A stretch of DNA of 64,000 nucleotides, from the NCBI GenBank assembly GCA_024516035.1, contig CM044958.1, positions 49,930,504-49,994,503 on the forward strand, given 5' to 3'. The position numbers were made by a program, and so were the translations under genes. Shown here one piece after another: positions 1 through 10,717 of this stretch (positions within the stretch are counted from its first letter, which is position 1; the number at the start of each line of letters is the position of its first letter). The notes beneath the pieces were generated by a model. The model ran no database searches. It had not been told where the DNA came from and saw only the letters and a program-made list of their open reading frames with translations. This DNA comes from Bactericera cockerelli. Its lineage: Eukaryota; Arthropoda; Insecta; Hemiptera; Triozidae.

Positions 1-2322
1 CACATATCTGAGTCAGCATACACTCACCTGTAGTCAGCATAGCAGGTGGAGCTCACAGCTGAGTCAGTTCTGGTTCTGGTGTCATAGATCACAAAGGATA
101 CATAACATACATAACTGAGTCAGCATACACTCACCTGTAGTCAGCATAGCAGGTGGAGCTCACGGCTGAGTCAGTTCTGGTGCTGGACTCATATATCTTT
201 AGGAAAACACACACATAAGATACATATCTGAGTCAGCATACACTCACCTGTAGTCAACATAGCAGGTGAAGCTCACGGCTGAGTCAGTTCTGGTGCTGGA
301 CTCATTTATCTTTAGGAAAACACACACATAAGATACATATCTGAGTCAGCATACACTCACCTGTAGTCAGCATAGCAGGTGGAGCTCATGGCTGAGTCAG
401 TTCTGGTGCTGGACTCATATATCTTTAGGAAAACACACACATAAGATACATATCTGAGCCAGCATACACTCACCTGTAGTCAGCATAGCAGGTGGAGCTC
501 ATGGCTGGGTCAGTTCTGGTTCTGGACTCATAGATCACCAAGGATACATAACATACATAACTGAGTCAGCATACACTCACCTGTAGTCAGCATAGCAGGT
601 GGAGCTCACGGCTGAGTCAGTTCTGGTTCTGATCTCATAGATCACAGAGGATACATAACATACATAACTGAGTCAGCATACACTCACCTGTAGTCAGCAT
701 AGCAGGTGGAGCTCACGGTTGAGTCAGTTCTGGTGCTGGACTCATATATCTTTAGGAAAACACACACATAAGATACATAACTGAGTCAGCATACACTCAC
801 CTGTAGTCAGCATAGCAGGTGGAGCTCACGGCTGAGTCAGTTCTGGTTCTGATCTCATAGATCACAAAGGATACATAACATACATAACTGAGTCAGCATA
901 CACTCACCTGTAGTCAGCATAGCAGGTGGAGCTCACGGCTGAGTCAGTCCTGGTTCTGGACTCATAGATCACAAAGAACACATAACATACATATCTGAGT
1001 CAGCATACACTCACCTGTAGTCAGCATAGCAGGTGGAGCTCACGGCTGAGTCTGTTCTGGTGCTGGACTCATATATCTTGGGGAAAACACACACAAAAGA
1101 TACATATTTGAGTCAGCATACACTCACCTGTTGTCAGCATAGCAGGTGGAGCTCATGGCTGAGTCAGTTCTGGTGCTGGACTCATATATCTTTAGGAAAA
1201 CACACACATAAGACACATATCTGAGTCAGCATACACTCACCTGTAGTCAGCATAGCAGGTGGAGCTCACAGCTGAGTCAGTTCTGGTTCTGGTGTCATAG
1301 ATCACAAAGGATACATAACATACATAACTGAGTCAGCACACACTCACCTGTAGTCAGCATAGCAGATGGAGCTCATGGCTGCGTCAGTTCTGGTGCTGGA
1401 CTGATAGATCTTTAGGAAAACACACACATAAGACACATAACTGAGTCAGCATACACTCACCTGTAGTCAGCATAGCAGATGGAGCTCATGGCTGCGTCAG
1501 TTCTGGTGCTGGACTGATAGATCTTTAGGAAAACACACACATAAGATACATATCTGAGTCAGTATACACTCACCTGTAGTCAGCATAGCAGGTGGAGCTA
1601 ACGGCTGAGTCAGTCCTGGTTCTGGACTCATAGATCACAAAGAACACATAACATACATATCTGAGTCAGTATACACTCACCTGTAGTCAGCATAGCAGGT
1701 GGAGCTCACGCCTGAGTCAGTTGTGGTTCTGGACTCATAGATCACAAAGAACACATAACATACATAACTGAGTCAGCATACACTCACCTGTAGTCAGCAT
1801 AGCAGGTGGAGCTCACGGCTGAGTCAGTCCTGGTTCTGGACTCATAGATCACAAAGTACACATAACATACATATCTGAGTCAGCAGACACTCACCTGTAG
1901 TCAGCATAGCAGGTGGAGCTCACGGCTGAGTCAGTCCTGGTTCTGGTCTCATAGATCACAAAGGATACATAACATACATATCTGAGTCAGCAGACACCGA
2001 CCTGTAGTCAGCATAGCAGGTGGAGCTCACGGCTGAGTCAGTCCTGGTTCTGGTCTCATAGATCACAAAGGATACATAACATACATAACTGAGTCAGCAG
2101 ACACTCACCTGTAGTCAGCATAGCAGGTGGAGCTCACGGCTGAGTCAGTCCTGGTTCTGGTCTCATAGATCACAAAGTACACATAACATAAATAACTGAG
2201 TCAGCATACACTCACCTGTAGTCAGCATAGCAGGTGGAGCTCACGGCTGAGTCAGTCCTGGTTCTGGTCTCATAGATCACAAAGTACACATAACATAAAT
2301 AACTGAGTCAGCATACACTCAC
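1..2322 (-). repeat. 22-copy satellite of a receptor exon's donor junction
   Basis: Tandem array with a unit of about 105-118 bp. Each unit read on the minus strand carries about 62 nt matching the end of the receptor exon at 2323-2472, then its splice donor (CAG then GTGAGT), then a short intron piece. I count 22 donor-bearing units including the genuine one at 2323. Two unit types alternate irregularly: a long one with an AAAACACACACATAAG segment and a short one with an ACATAACATACATA segment. Units differ by a few substitutions; one near 1990 has a damaged donor (accgacctg). The array runs off the left edge, so its full size is unknown. It would lie in the intron following that exon. Confidence 0.93.
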
Positions 2323-2472
2323 CTGTAGTCAGCATAGCAGGTGGAGCTCACGGCTGAGTCAGTCCTGGTTCTGGACTCATAGATCACCACGGGGAGGGGA
2401 CCGTCCTGATCCGTCAGAATCTTGGACATCTTCACGTAGAGGTAGATGATGCTGATCAGAGGCGTCACATAC
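2323..2472 (-). CDS. Class A GPCR exon: TM5 and intracellular loop 3
   Basis: Internal exon of 150 nt, bounded on the minus strand by acceptor TTCCGTTCCAG and donor CAG/GTGAGT. It enters in phase 2 and joins in frame to the exon at 10063-10154, whose last two bases AC plus the first G here make a Thr codon. The product begins YVTPLISIIYLYVKMSKI, the second half of TM5 with the conserved Pro and a downstream Tyr, as in rhodopsin-family receptors. A polar loop follows (DQDGPLPVVIYESRTRTDS), consistent with intracellular loop 3. The receptor would sit in the plasma membrane and signal through G proteins. I cannot name the ligand: the loop looks peptide-receptor-like, but that is inference. TM6 and TM7 must lie beyond the left edge. 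Confidence 0.85.
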
Positions 2473-2775
2473 CTGGAACGGAAATACATAATAATACTAT
2501 GCATTTATTTATTTAACACATATTATGTACAAAACGTATACGACCGGCACAATATGTACAATTGTACGTATTAGACGCGTTGCAATAAGGTCTGCGGTGT
2601 GTTCACCAAGGCATGGCCGTGGTGGTGAAAAAAAAATATTTCGTAGTTACATAATTATGTATTGGTAGTTAAATTTTTATATTTCTTTCTCTCAATTCAT
2701 AACTCAATTCATAATAAATTATGGGTATCAAATGTCAAATACTCGAATATGTACTATGAATATGTAATCCAAGAA
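2473..2775. other. Receptor intron, no recognised element
   Basis: AT-rich intronic sequence directly upstream (in transcript sense) of the TM5 exon. I see no gene or repeat unit in it. Confidence 0.5.
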
Positions 2776-3012
2776 GTCACCGTGGCAGAGTGAGTTAGCG
2801 CGCTAGACATTGCATTCCCAGCGGGACAGGTTTTTTTCTGCTCTGTACTTGGATGTTCGGGGTCTACTCTAGCTCGTGAGAAAAATTAAGCAGTTACTTG
2901 TATGAGTAACGACCAGTGGCGGCATTACCAGAGTAAAAAGACATTGATGTAATAGAATAATTCGAAAAAGTAAAAGAGGCTCTTAGTAATGCTGTGCTAC
3001 CCACAAAAATTA
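2776..3012 (+). mobile_element. tRNA-headed SINE, family C
   Basis: Begins GTCACCGTGGCAGAGTGAG, a tRNA-like head with an A-box-like part; the B-box region is decayed. The body runs to a segment ending near ccacaaaaatt. The same family occurs at 9713-9968, 25292-25430 and 46021-46252 on the minus strand, where heads retain a recognisable B box and the shared tail reads gtgggtaacgcagaa in complement. Confidence 0.75.
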
Positions 3013-3551
3013 TGAACAAGCCTTGTGCTATACCACAAATAAAACCATACATACATTATGTAATCCATCGGCACCGGTGGAACAACCAGTCTTTTCCGGT
3101 GGAATAACTCGTTGTGTTTGTCTCAGATCTAGTGAGTTATATTTGTTTTTTTTTATATATATGAACATTGAACATAGGTCAACTATGTAGTAGAGTTTAA
3201 ACTTGTAATTCAAACCTGATAAATAAATAAATGTTAATTTTCTTTTTTATAAACATAGGTCAACTATGTAATAGAGTTAAAAAAATTAATCAAACCTCAT
3301 AAATATGCGTTCATTCATTATAAAAAGTGAGTTTTCAGCGAGTGGAATATAAAACCGTTGTTTTGAATAACCTAGATTCTCGATGTTAAGCAAAAACAAC
3401 AAAATTAACTTCTCTTTCTCCATTTCATCCGTTAGATTTAACCCAATTTAGAGTGCATTTGCAAAAAAAAAAAAAAAAAAAATCTAAACTATTCTATTTC
3501 TCTTGTATTTTTTGTACAAATTCTCACTTTTTTGTTTTTTTTTTTTTTTTC

Positions 3552-3583
<32 letters not shown>

Positions 3584-5266
3584 ACAACTTCTCAATTTTC
3601 AGTTTTTGTTTTACTGTTCTGATATTCACTAGTGACTAGATTATACAAATGTGTTTTCATAGTGCTTCCAATTTACTTTCGTGTTTGTATTAAATTGTTT
3701 GTTTGTGTTGTGCGACGCGCGTGTATACATTTGTTATTTTCTTATAATTTGCTGTTGGGTGGAAGAGAATGTAGCATGTAAAATTCCATACTTTGGAGTT
3801 TTACCATTTGAAGACTATGAATACAAAATAGATAAACTTATCTTTGTGTCAAAAATGGCTTTCATCATTATTAAGAAACTGTTTGCATAACGTCAATGGT
3901 ATGTTTATGATGTCTAATCTTCTTTTTCTTTCACTTTGACTTTTCCCAAATTTAGTTATTGCTGACGCCAACTCTATGTTTAATGAATAAGTTTAATAAA
4001 AAAGACGTTCTCCGTTTTTTAATGATCGCTGAAGTAAAAAAACATCTAGTGCCCAGATTCAAACCTTGGAACCTAGGTACAGCTTGACACTAACTACGAT
4101 AAACCGAGTTGAACAAAGATGGGAATGAAAAAGGACTAAACCAAACTGACGCACAACCAAGAAAACTTGAAAAAGCTAACTAAAGGTATAAAAACTTAAG
4201 TAGCTTTATAAAGTGGCGGACTTCGTACTCGTAAACTGGTGGAGGTCAGAGATTCGAGTATCAACTATGGCAAATATTCACATAGTAAAACGAATTCGAG
4301 TAATTGTTAGATCGTGATGAACACGATTAACACGAATATGAATAAGTTCTTCAGCCGTAAAACGTACAACCAAATTCAACCATAAGGAAGACATTTAACA
4401 TTATCGAGGTCTCAGAAATGGAAAAGTTGAAGAAGAAGAAGAAGATGACTGTAATATTTATAACAAAAAAACTGACCCCACCTCAGAGAAATTTGGTTAA
4501 TGTGAAGAAGGTTGAATCCTGTCAGGTCGAAAATCCCGTTAGCGGAATTCTACTGTAGAAGAATAAGTTCCACTTTACTTACTTGAAAGCCACATTGAAT
4601 CTAAACAATCACAAATTCTTTCAATATCTTCTATAATGGTTATAATCGGAAGTCTTATAGAAACGATAAATAGAAATGTTCATCAATTTATTCTGTTTAT
4701 AGTGATTAATGATACAATAATTAGTATATTGAAAACTTGTTCTTAAACTTCAGTTAGCGTAGGGTAATGAATTTTAACATTTTACATTAATATAAATTTA
4801 TAAACATATTTATTTGTACTTAAATTTCATATACAGTACTCAGAGAACCCTACTCAAACACCTATGTAAACTGTTTTTGACATGGTAACGTATTGTAGAA
4901 TGTATTGTATGTACATTGTACAATTATGCATGGCTTTCAATATTGTCCACAATAGAACGAAAGAAGATGCTGCTCTTTTTTCAATGATGATAATTATATA
5001 CCTATACCTACATATAAGTTTTTTTATATACCTTCTCGTAATATTTGTTTCTGTGTAAATCGGGGGGTTTGACTGGGAAATATTAAATATAGGTATACAA
5101 ACATTTATCTATTCACCCAGGAGCATTTACACCATCTTGACACAAGTGCATAATATTTCTCCGACCTGGTTCTTGCAAATCATCTGCAATCCCTTTCTTC
5201 GCTTCCCTATAATATCCTTTAGCAAAAGCATTATTATTTTCGTTATCTTGATATTTATCAAAAAAA
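3013..5266. other. AT-rich non-coding stretch
   Basis: Contains homopolymer and simple-repeat tracts: A-runs near 3463-3481, T-runs near 3538-3550 and a TTC run near 3551-3575. Short open frames such as 3681-3890 lack ATG context, codon bias or recognisable domains. I see no supported gene. Confidence 0.5.
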
Positions 5267-5720
5267 TTCTCTTTTTCTCTCTCTCTTTAACCATTGGTCT
5301 TGTTCTTTCCATTATGTCTTCTTTTATCTCCCTCTTAATATGTGCTTCTCTCTCTGTTCCTTTCATTATAAATGTTATATTTCTTCGGACTCTCTCTTTC
5401 TCTCTATCAGTTTTCCCATTTCTCTCCCTTTTTCTCCTTCTTTTCTTTATCTGTCTCAGTCTTTAACCCCATCTGTTCAACCCTTTTCTTTCATTATTTC
5501 CCACACTCTCTTTCTCTCTTTTACTCTCGTTTTATTTGTTATATTTCTTCGGACTCGCTCCCCCTCTCTCTCTTTAATCCTTCCCTTCATCTCTATCTTT
5601 CCTCTCTTCAACCTTTTTCTGTTTTTTATCGGTCTCTCCCTCTTTCGCCCTATCTGTTCAACTCTTTTTTTCATTATTTCCTCTTTTTTCTCCCATACTC
5701 TCCAACCCTTTTCTTTTGTG
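5267..5720. repeat. Pyrimidine-rich (CT/TTC) tract
   Basis: About 450 bp with the plus strand almost entirely C and T, an imperfect CTCT/TTTC microsatellite. Two blocks share ATATTTCTTCGGACTC, which suggests an internal duplication of about 170 bp. Open frames through it on both strands are artefacts of composition. Confidence 0.8.
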
Positions 5721-6824
5721 TTCACAGAATCTAATGTTCTGTGAAAGCATTATTGCGTCCAGTATCAGTATGCTAAATTCGCTCTTCCTTCTTCGCCTCC
5801 ATATACACCATATTCTTCTCCATCGACACTTCCATATGCATATCCTCCATATTAATCTCTCCTCCATCTACACTTCCACCTTCACCGCCTCCATTATCCT
5901 CGCCTCCAGGTCTTTCACTTCCTTTCATTTCATTTGTATTGTGATTTCCTCAACAACTTGTCCCTCAATATGTGTATTTTTTTTTTTTTTTTTTTTTTTT
6001 TGTCTCTTCTTTTTGTATTGCTGCACTCTTTTGTCAATTCTTTTTCAAGTTCTACATATTTTGCGTTTCATATTGAAAACGTTTGAGGGTAGTTCAAGTG
6101 AAGTGCTGGCAGCTTCAGAGGAGTGGAGGGAGTTCATTGGATTTTCTATTTTTTTTATTATTAAATGACCAACATCAGTAGCTCGATTGATTATGGTCAT
6201 TGATTTTTGTAATTAAGAGATAGTTGGTTTGAGTCCCAGCATTGGGAATATTAATGAGGCGGGATTGAGTAGTTGTGAGGTCACTCTTGGGACTAACACA
6301 GTTATGACTTACAAGCCTACAACAGACCACAAGCACATGTGGAATAATAGTCTTTTTTTTAAAAAAAAGGTCACCTTATTTTCTTTTCTTTTTTGTTTAC
6401 TTGTTTTGAACATACCTACATTTTGAGGCATTTTTTTTTTATCAAAATTAAGTCTCGATTTCAGAGATCGATTATAAAACGTCTATTTCTTTCGTCTTAA
6501 TATGGGTGTATCTTTCTTGTTTTGGAGAGAGGGGAAAAAAAAAAAATCACTGCAACTTTTATAAAACATAAAAATATATACTTTTCTTTTCTCTTTTTTT
6601 CCAATACTTATAGATTCAATCGGAGCAGGCACGCAGCAGAGTGAGGAAAATGTTCTTTTAAAGTCTTTTTCAAGAGTTCTTAAAATTCATCGAGAAAAGT
6701 TCTTTTTTTTTACTTTTTGCGTTTGAAACAAACTTTGATATTGGAAAACTCGTAAAGATACGGATTTTTATATTATGATATATTATAATTATGAAACTCA
6801 CAAACTAGATACAATAACAACACT
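5721..6824. other. Low-complexity non-coding stretch
   Basis: Continues pyrimidine-rich to about 6020, with imperfect CTCCAT/CACTTCCA repetition near 5800-5905 and a T-run at 5981-6001. A decayed fragment of SINE family D is possible near 6280-6340. No gene is supported. Confidence 0.45.
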
Positions 6825-6910
6825 GAGTCTTGGTTGGGCTGAAAAGAGCTGGATTAGCGAGACATTACGAGTAGTTGGATTCGAATGGTCACCCATCCAA
6901 GTCCTATCCT
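6825..6910 (-). mobile_element. 5S-derived SINE fragment
   Basis: The minus strand reads ACTTGGATGGGTGACC, the 3' internal segment of 5S rRNA, followed by degraded core similar to the other 5S-headed SINEs here (32766-33012). Confidence 0.65.
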
Positions 6911-7277
6911 TTTTTTAAATTAAATATGCCCAACAGGTTGGGACTTGTTTATTTTCAATAATTATAAATAATACAAATTATTTTATAATACTTGTTCCTA
7001 TAATATAAGATAATTGTTTTTACCAAGTAAACTTATTTTTCTACCAAGTAAACTTATTATACAAAGTAAACTTATGAGTTAATATGCTAGGGAAAAATGT
7101 TTAATAGCATAACTCGCTGTCCTATCCTCGCTGAACGTTGCTTAACGTCAGTGACAGAACGAGAATAAAATTGGTATTTTCAACGTGTCATCAATGCGGG
7201 CAATGAAGACATTCGTCTTAGGTGTATTTAGGAGTTTCCAGCGAATAAAGGTTAGTTTTAAAAAGTATTAAAAAATA

Positions 7278-7543
7278 TGAGTGTTTCACAGCCTTTTTTA
7301 TTTCGTAACCATGAAACAGCAACTACTATAGACGCTTATGGTCTGTGTTGTAAATAGCCCATCCCGTAGTATGTTTCCTCTCTGATGGGCGAGAAGTGAC
7401 ACAGTATACTTCCCAATTAGGTGCTGGGTCAACACGAGCGCACCGTATGATATCCCTTACAAAAATTTAATGTTTATGACATGTTTATAATTTGTATAAA
7501 GGTATTGTACCGTCAGTAAATGTACCCGTACACCGGGCATTAT

Positions 7544-7577
<34 letters not shown>

Positions 7578-7690
7578 AACTGTAAACAAATTTTGAATAC
7601 AATTTTTTGTCGCCTCTGGGCATCGAACCCTGGATATTTCGCATGACAAGCGAGTATCTTACCACTGAGCTTATCGTGCGCTCTGATGTG
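7278..7690 (-). mobile_element. tRNA-headed SINE, family D, with A-run insertion
   Basis: The tail at the left (gagtgtttcacagcc) and the central block with gggcgagaagtgacac recur at 27639-27925, 42102-42262, 44145-44345 and 60858-61069. The minus-strand head has A-box-like AAGCTCAGTGG and B-box-like GGGTTCGATGCC. An A-run of about 28 bases at 7548-7576 interrupts the body. Confidence 0.8.
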
Positions 7691-8197
7691 GAAAATCCAA
7701 TTTCCCATTAGGTAACTCTTTTGTTAAAGTGACGTTAGGAAAAAATAAAAGGAAAATTGAAGAGAAATATATACTCAGGTGTTTTTCCGTAAGAGTAAGG
7801 GCCAAGTGATTCCAGTTTTTATTGCAGGAGATATAACAGTAAAGTCTGACGCTTTTTCAGGAGCCATATAAAAGCCCTCTCGTGAATTTGACCCAAATAA
7901 TGCATCGTAAAGAAATGTTTATTGCATTAGACTTGTGGAGGTATATTAAGATTAATAGCAATCTTTTGTCCGCTCTCAATTTTTGGATGATGTTTTTGAA
8001 ATCGTTAAAACCTAACCTATCATCGGACGATGGAAGTCTTTTGAGAACACTGAAGTTAACAACTTTTGGGCAGGGAGAAAACATGGTAACACACTGATCT
8101 TGAGTTTCTTTTCCACAGGTATGTCTACACTGGAGAGCAGGTAGAAATTATAGTACCTACAACCTCGACTCCAGCCATTACTGAGTTCAAATTAATG

Positions 8198-8420
8198 TTT
8201 TTTTTTAATTTGGGTGTAACGTCGCTTTGAACTGCATGGTCATATCACGACGAGGAAGTACCCTCCATTCGCAAGAAACTCACAAACCTGCTACCCACAT
8301 TAACCCCACCCAACCTGGGTTGGGCCGGAATGCCAGCATCAAGAAATCTTCACCTCGCTGGACTGAACTTCAGTGATACTACGAGAACCGGTGCATTCAA
8401 GGCGCCATCAAAGCTGGCTA
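8198..8420 (-). mobile_element. 5S-rRNA-headed SINE
   Basis: Minus-strand copy of the 5S-derived family. It contains a decayed ACACCGG/CGAAGTTAAGC-type segment, then the core block complementary to gtaccctccattcgcaag and cccaacctgggttgggcc. The 3' end at the left retains tcatatcacgacg and aacgtcgctttgaa, matching 32766-33012. Confidence 0.75.
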
Positions 8421-8826
8421 AATTATGTTTTGATAAAAAATAAAATAAAAAATATATAACTAGGTAAATACATAAGTAGATTACTAGGCTGGTAAAGTAT
8501 TGGGGAAAGACGCGTACATCTGTGCTACATAATAAAGTCGTAAATATAATGACACCGTGGAAACACATTAAATATATTTACTTATAATCACAACTAAAGG
8601 TTGTAGATTGGTTACAAAACCTAATAGGCTTACAAAACATCATAATACAAAGGCTTAAATGTAATTTAAACTGAAAAGGGACATTTATTTTCACATTCAC
8701 GTACTTTGTTCACTAAGATACCTTTTTCCCTTTGCGTCTAACCGTGTACTCTCTATATAAGTAATATAAACAGACCTTTTAATGTATAGAACCTTGATGT
8801 GTAGATATAATTCACCTTTATTTAAT

Positions 8827-9068
8827 ACTAGCCGTTTGCCCGTGCTTTGCAACGGGACTAAATTTCAAATTTACTAAGGCATGGCCGTACTGCTGGACAG
8901 CAATGCCTTTTTGAACTTTTTATAATTTTTCTGGACAAAGCGATAATGGTTTTGGGGGGGTCAATTCTGAGACATTTTTCGATATCTCTTACCGTTTTGG
9001 CTAAACAACTCCGGACAAACAAACAAACAAACATAGGTAGGTAGGTAGTCCTTTTTTCTGTTTTATAT
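8827..9068 (+). mobile_element. 240-bp repeat starting CTAGCCGTTTGCCCG
   Basis: Nearly identical to 46759-47000. Both begin ACTAGCCGTTTGCCCGTGC, pass through a G-run (ggttttgggggg) and a short AAAC/GTAGGTAG simple repeat, and end at ctgttttatat. No open frame and no clear terminal repeats, so probably a non-autonomous element or a 3'-end fragment of unknown class. A decayed relative may lie at 11178-11290. Confidence 0.75.
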
Positions 9069-9135
9069 TATTTAATATTAAAAAGAAACGCATAAATAGT
9101 TATACATACATTCTTCTTCTTCTTCTTCTTCTTCT

Positions 9136-9481
9136 ACTCTGTCTTATTATCCCGCTCAAGCAGGGTCGACGTTGTTCAAGCTCGTGGTTGAAGTTGGTTG
9201 GTTTTGGCACATTTTTTTTACAGCTGGATGTCCTTCCCAACGTCAACGATTCTATTTGATTTAACGTTCTGGATTAGGACGGGGGTTTTACCTCCATTCG
9301 CTGGGAATCATACCAGCTACCCACACTAACCTCACCCAGCCTGGGTAGGGCCGGAAATGCCAGCCTCACATGTGCGGAGGGAACAGAAATTTCTGTGTGA
9401 AAAGTCTGCTCCGACCGGGGATCGAACTCAGGATCTCTGGACTACGGGCAGTAGTCACAACCGTTACGCCACGGAGGCTGG
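9136..9481 (-). mobile_element. tRNA-headed SINE, family G, with 5S-SINE-type core
   Basis: The minus-strand head reads CCTCCGTGGCGTAACGGTTG with B-box-like GAGTTCGATCCC. The core (AGGCTGGGTGAGGTTAG, then CCCAGCGAATGGAGGTAAA) is the same as in the 5S-headed SINEs. Related copies are at 35325-35515 and 62521-62870 (plus). A TTC microsatellite abuts its left end. Confidence 0.82.
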
Positions 9482-9712
9482 AAATAGTTATACATACATA
9501 CATAGTGGAAATTTAGTTACTTGAGGAATACACTCAACTTTCTCTTAAAAGAAGCAGACATCCGTTTAGATTTTTTTATTTCTTATACGTACCTCATCCG
9601 TCTTATGTGTCCCGACAGGTTACCCACACAGAGACTTTGACGTTACTGCGTCCATCTCTTCCACCCGACCCCAAGCGTATAATAAATAAATAAATGTGTT
9701 TCTTTATGTGTG

Positions 9713-9968
9713 ATCATATCACAATTTTAGTGGGTAACGCAGAATTATAGGACTTAACCGTACCTTTGTCATTCTAATATCTTATTTTTGCCTATCATCC
9801 CGCCACTGGTCACTGCTCACATCAAAGCAGCTACTCATATTTCCTCGCGAGGTATGAGTGGACCCCGAACACACAAGTACAGAGTAGAAAAAATCCTGCC
9901 CCGCCGGGGATCGTACCCAGGTCACCGTGCGTGCAATGACTAGCGCGCTAACTCACTCGGCCAAGGTG
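9713..9968 (-). mobile_element. tRNA-headed SINE, family C
   Basis: Full-looking copy. The minus-strand head GGCCGAGTGAGTTAGCGCGC is followed by B-box-like GGGTACGATCCC and the family tail ending at ACTAAAATTGTGAT. The best-preserved partner is at 46021-46252. Confidence 0.8.
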
Positions 9969-9989
9969 ATTACTCAAGTATTTATAATG

Positions 9990-10080
9990 TGTAGTTACTA
10001 ACAATGGACAGGTACTCACGTGAGGAAGAAGGTGAAGTTAGTAACAATGGACAGGTACTCACGTGAGGAAGAAGGTGAAC
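9990..10080. repeat. 43-bp direct duplication of a receptor exon's donor junction
   Basis: Two tandem copies of a 43-bp unit containing ggtactcacgtgaggaag, which is the donor junction of the exon at 10063-10154 (minus). The copy nearer the exon is the one attached to intact coding sequence. Confidence 0.85.
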
Positions 10081-10154
10081 CTCAGGTACTCTCTCATGTC
10101 GTCTGTCAAGTTGCCCACACACAGACCTAGACCTTTCAGGATGGGGTGGTGCGT
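10063..10154 (-). CDS. Class A GPCR exon: extracellular loop 2 and start of TM5
   Basis: Internal exon of 92 nt with acceptor CTTTGCTTTCAG and donor CTCAC/GTGAGT on the minus strand. It enters in phase 0 from the exon at 42806-42985 and leaves in phase 2 into the exon at 2323-2472. The peptide starts THHPILKGLGLCVGNLTDD and ends in a hydrophobic TM5 start (REYLRFTFFLT). The lone Cys is placed like the ECL2 cysteine that pairs with TM3 in rhodopsin-family receptors, and NLT is a potential N-glycosylation site. Two partial copies of the exon lie just upstream in transcript order. Only this copy has both a donor and the TM5 start, so I take it as the functional one. Confidence 0.83.
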
Positions 10155-10236
10155 CTGAAAGCAAAGAGGGAGTTGGGCTTTCATATAAAAGTTGAGTGGA
10201 AGATGTTGCCACAGACAAAACCCACCCTTTTAGTTA

Positions 10237-10320
10237 GAACATATACTCTCTGAGCTCTCTCATGTCATCCGTCAAGTTGCCCACACAAAGGCCAATGTCT
10301 TTCAGGATGGGATGATGTGT
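10237..10320 (-). pseudogene. Duplicate receptor exon, donor lost (copy 2)
   Basis: Begins after an intact acceptor (CTGCTTTCAG) and reads THHPILKDIGLCVGNLTDDM on the minus strand. It then diverges after the MRE codons, reads REYMF and meets an in-frame stop. No GT donor in the expected place. The flank after the acceptor resembles that of the functional copy (agttgggc, atgaaggtt), so the duplication unit was about 160 bp. Confidence 0.75.
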
Positions 10321-10329
10321 CTGAAAGCA

Positions 10330-10405
10330 GAGATAAAGTTGGGCATTTATATGAAGGTTCTTGAGATATTTCAATGTCTCGCTAATGCTGGGACACCCTG
10401 TATAC
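10330..10405. mobile_element. Short element fragment ending in ACACCCTGTATA
   Basis: Sequence between the two pseudo-exons ends with gggacaccctgtata, the same terminus as the inverted-repeat element at 44363-46019. It interrupts exon copy 3, where the donor should be. Probably a truncated or very short non-autonomous insertion. Confidence 0.45.
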
Positions 10406-10406
10406 T

Positions 10407-10470
10407 CTCTGATGTCGTCTGTCAAGTTGCTCACACACAGGCCCAGACCTTTCAGGATGGGGTGGTGTGT
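10407..10470 (-). pseudogene. Duplicate receptor exon, donor lost (copy 3)
   Basis: The intact acceptor CTGCTTTCAG is followed by THHPILKGLGLCVSNLTDDI in frame, then replaced after REY by a sequence starting acagggtgtccc that resembles a transposon terminus. Gly in copy 1 (CVGN) is Ser here (CVSN). With copy 2 this shows tandem triplication of the ECL2 exon followed by decay. Confidence 0.75.
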
Positions 10471-10552
10471 CTGAAAGCAGAGAGGAGTTGGGCGTTCATA
10501 TGAAGGTTGAATGGAAGACGTTGCCACAGGCAATAATAATACTCTCTGTTTC

Positions 10553-10717
10553 TTCTCTTTCTCCCTCTCTCTCTCTTCTCTCTCACTCTTTTTCTCTCTC
10601 TCCCACTCTCTCTCTCTCTCTTCTCTCTCTCTCTTTCTCTCACTCTTTCCCACCCTCACTCACTCACTCACTCTCTCTCTCTCTCTCTCTCTCTGTCTGT
10701 CTCTCTCTCTCTCTATA
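10553..10717. repeat. CT microsatellite
   Basis: About 165 bp of TCTC/TTTC simple repeat with a CACT block. Open frames on both strands are compositional. Confidence 0.9.

Noticed and set aside
5137..5744. Overlapping 109-134-codon frames on the plus strand
   Set aside because: Pyrimidine tract. All frames on that strand avoid stops because of composition.
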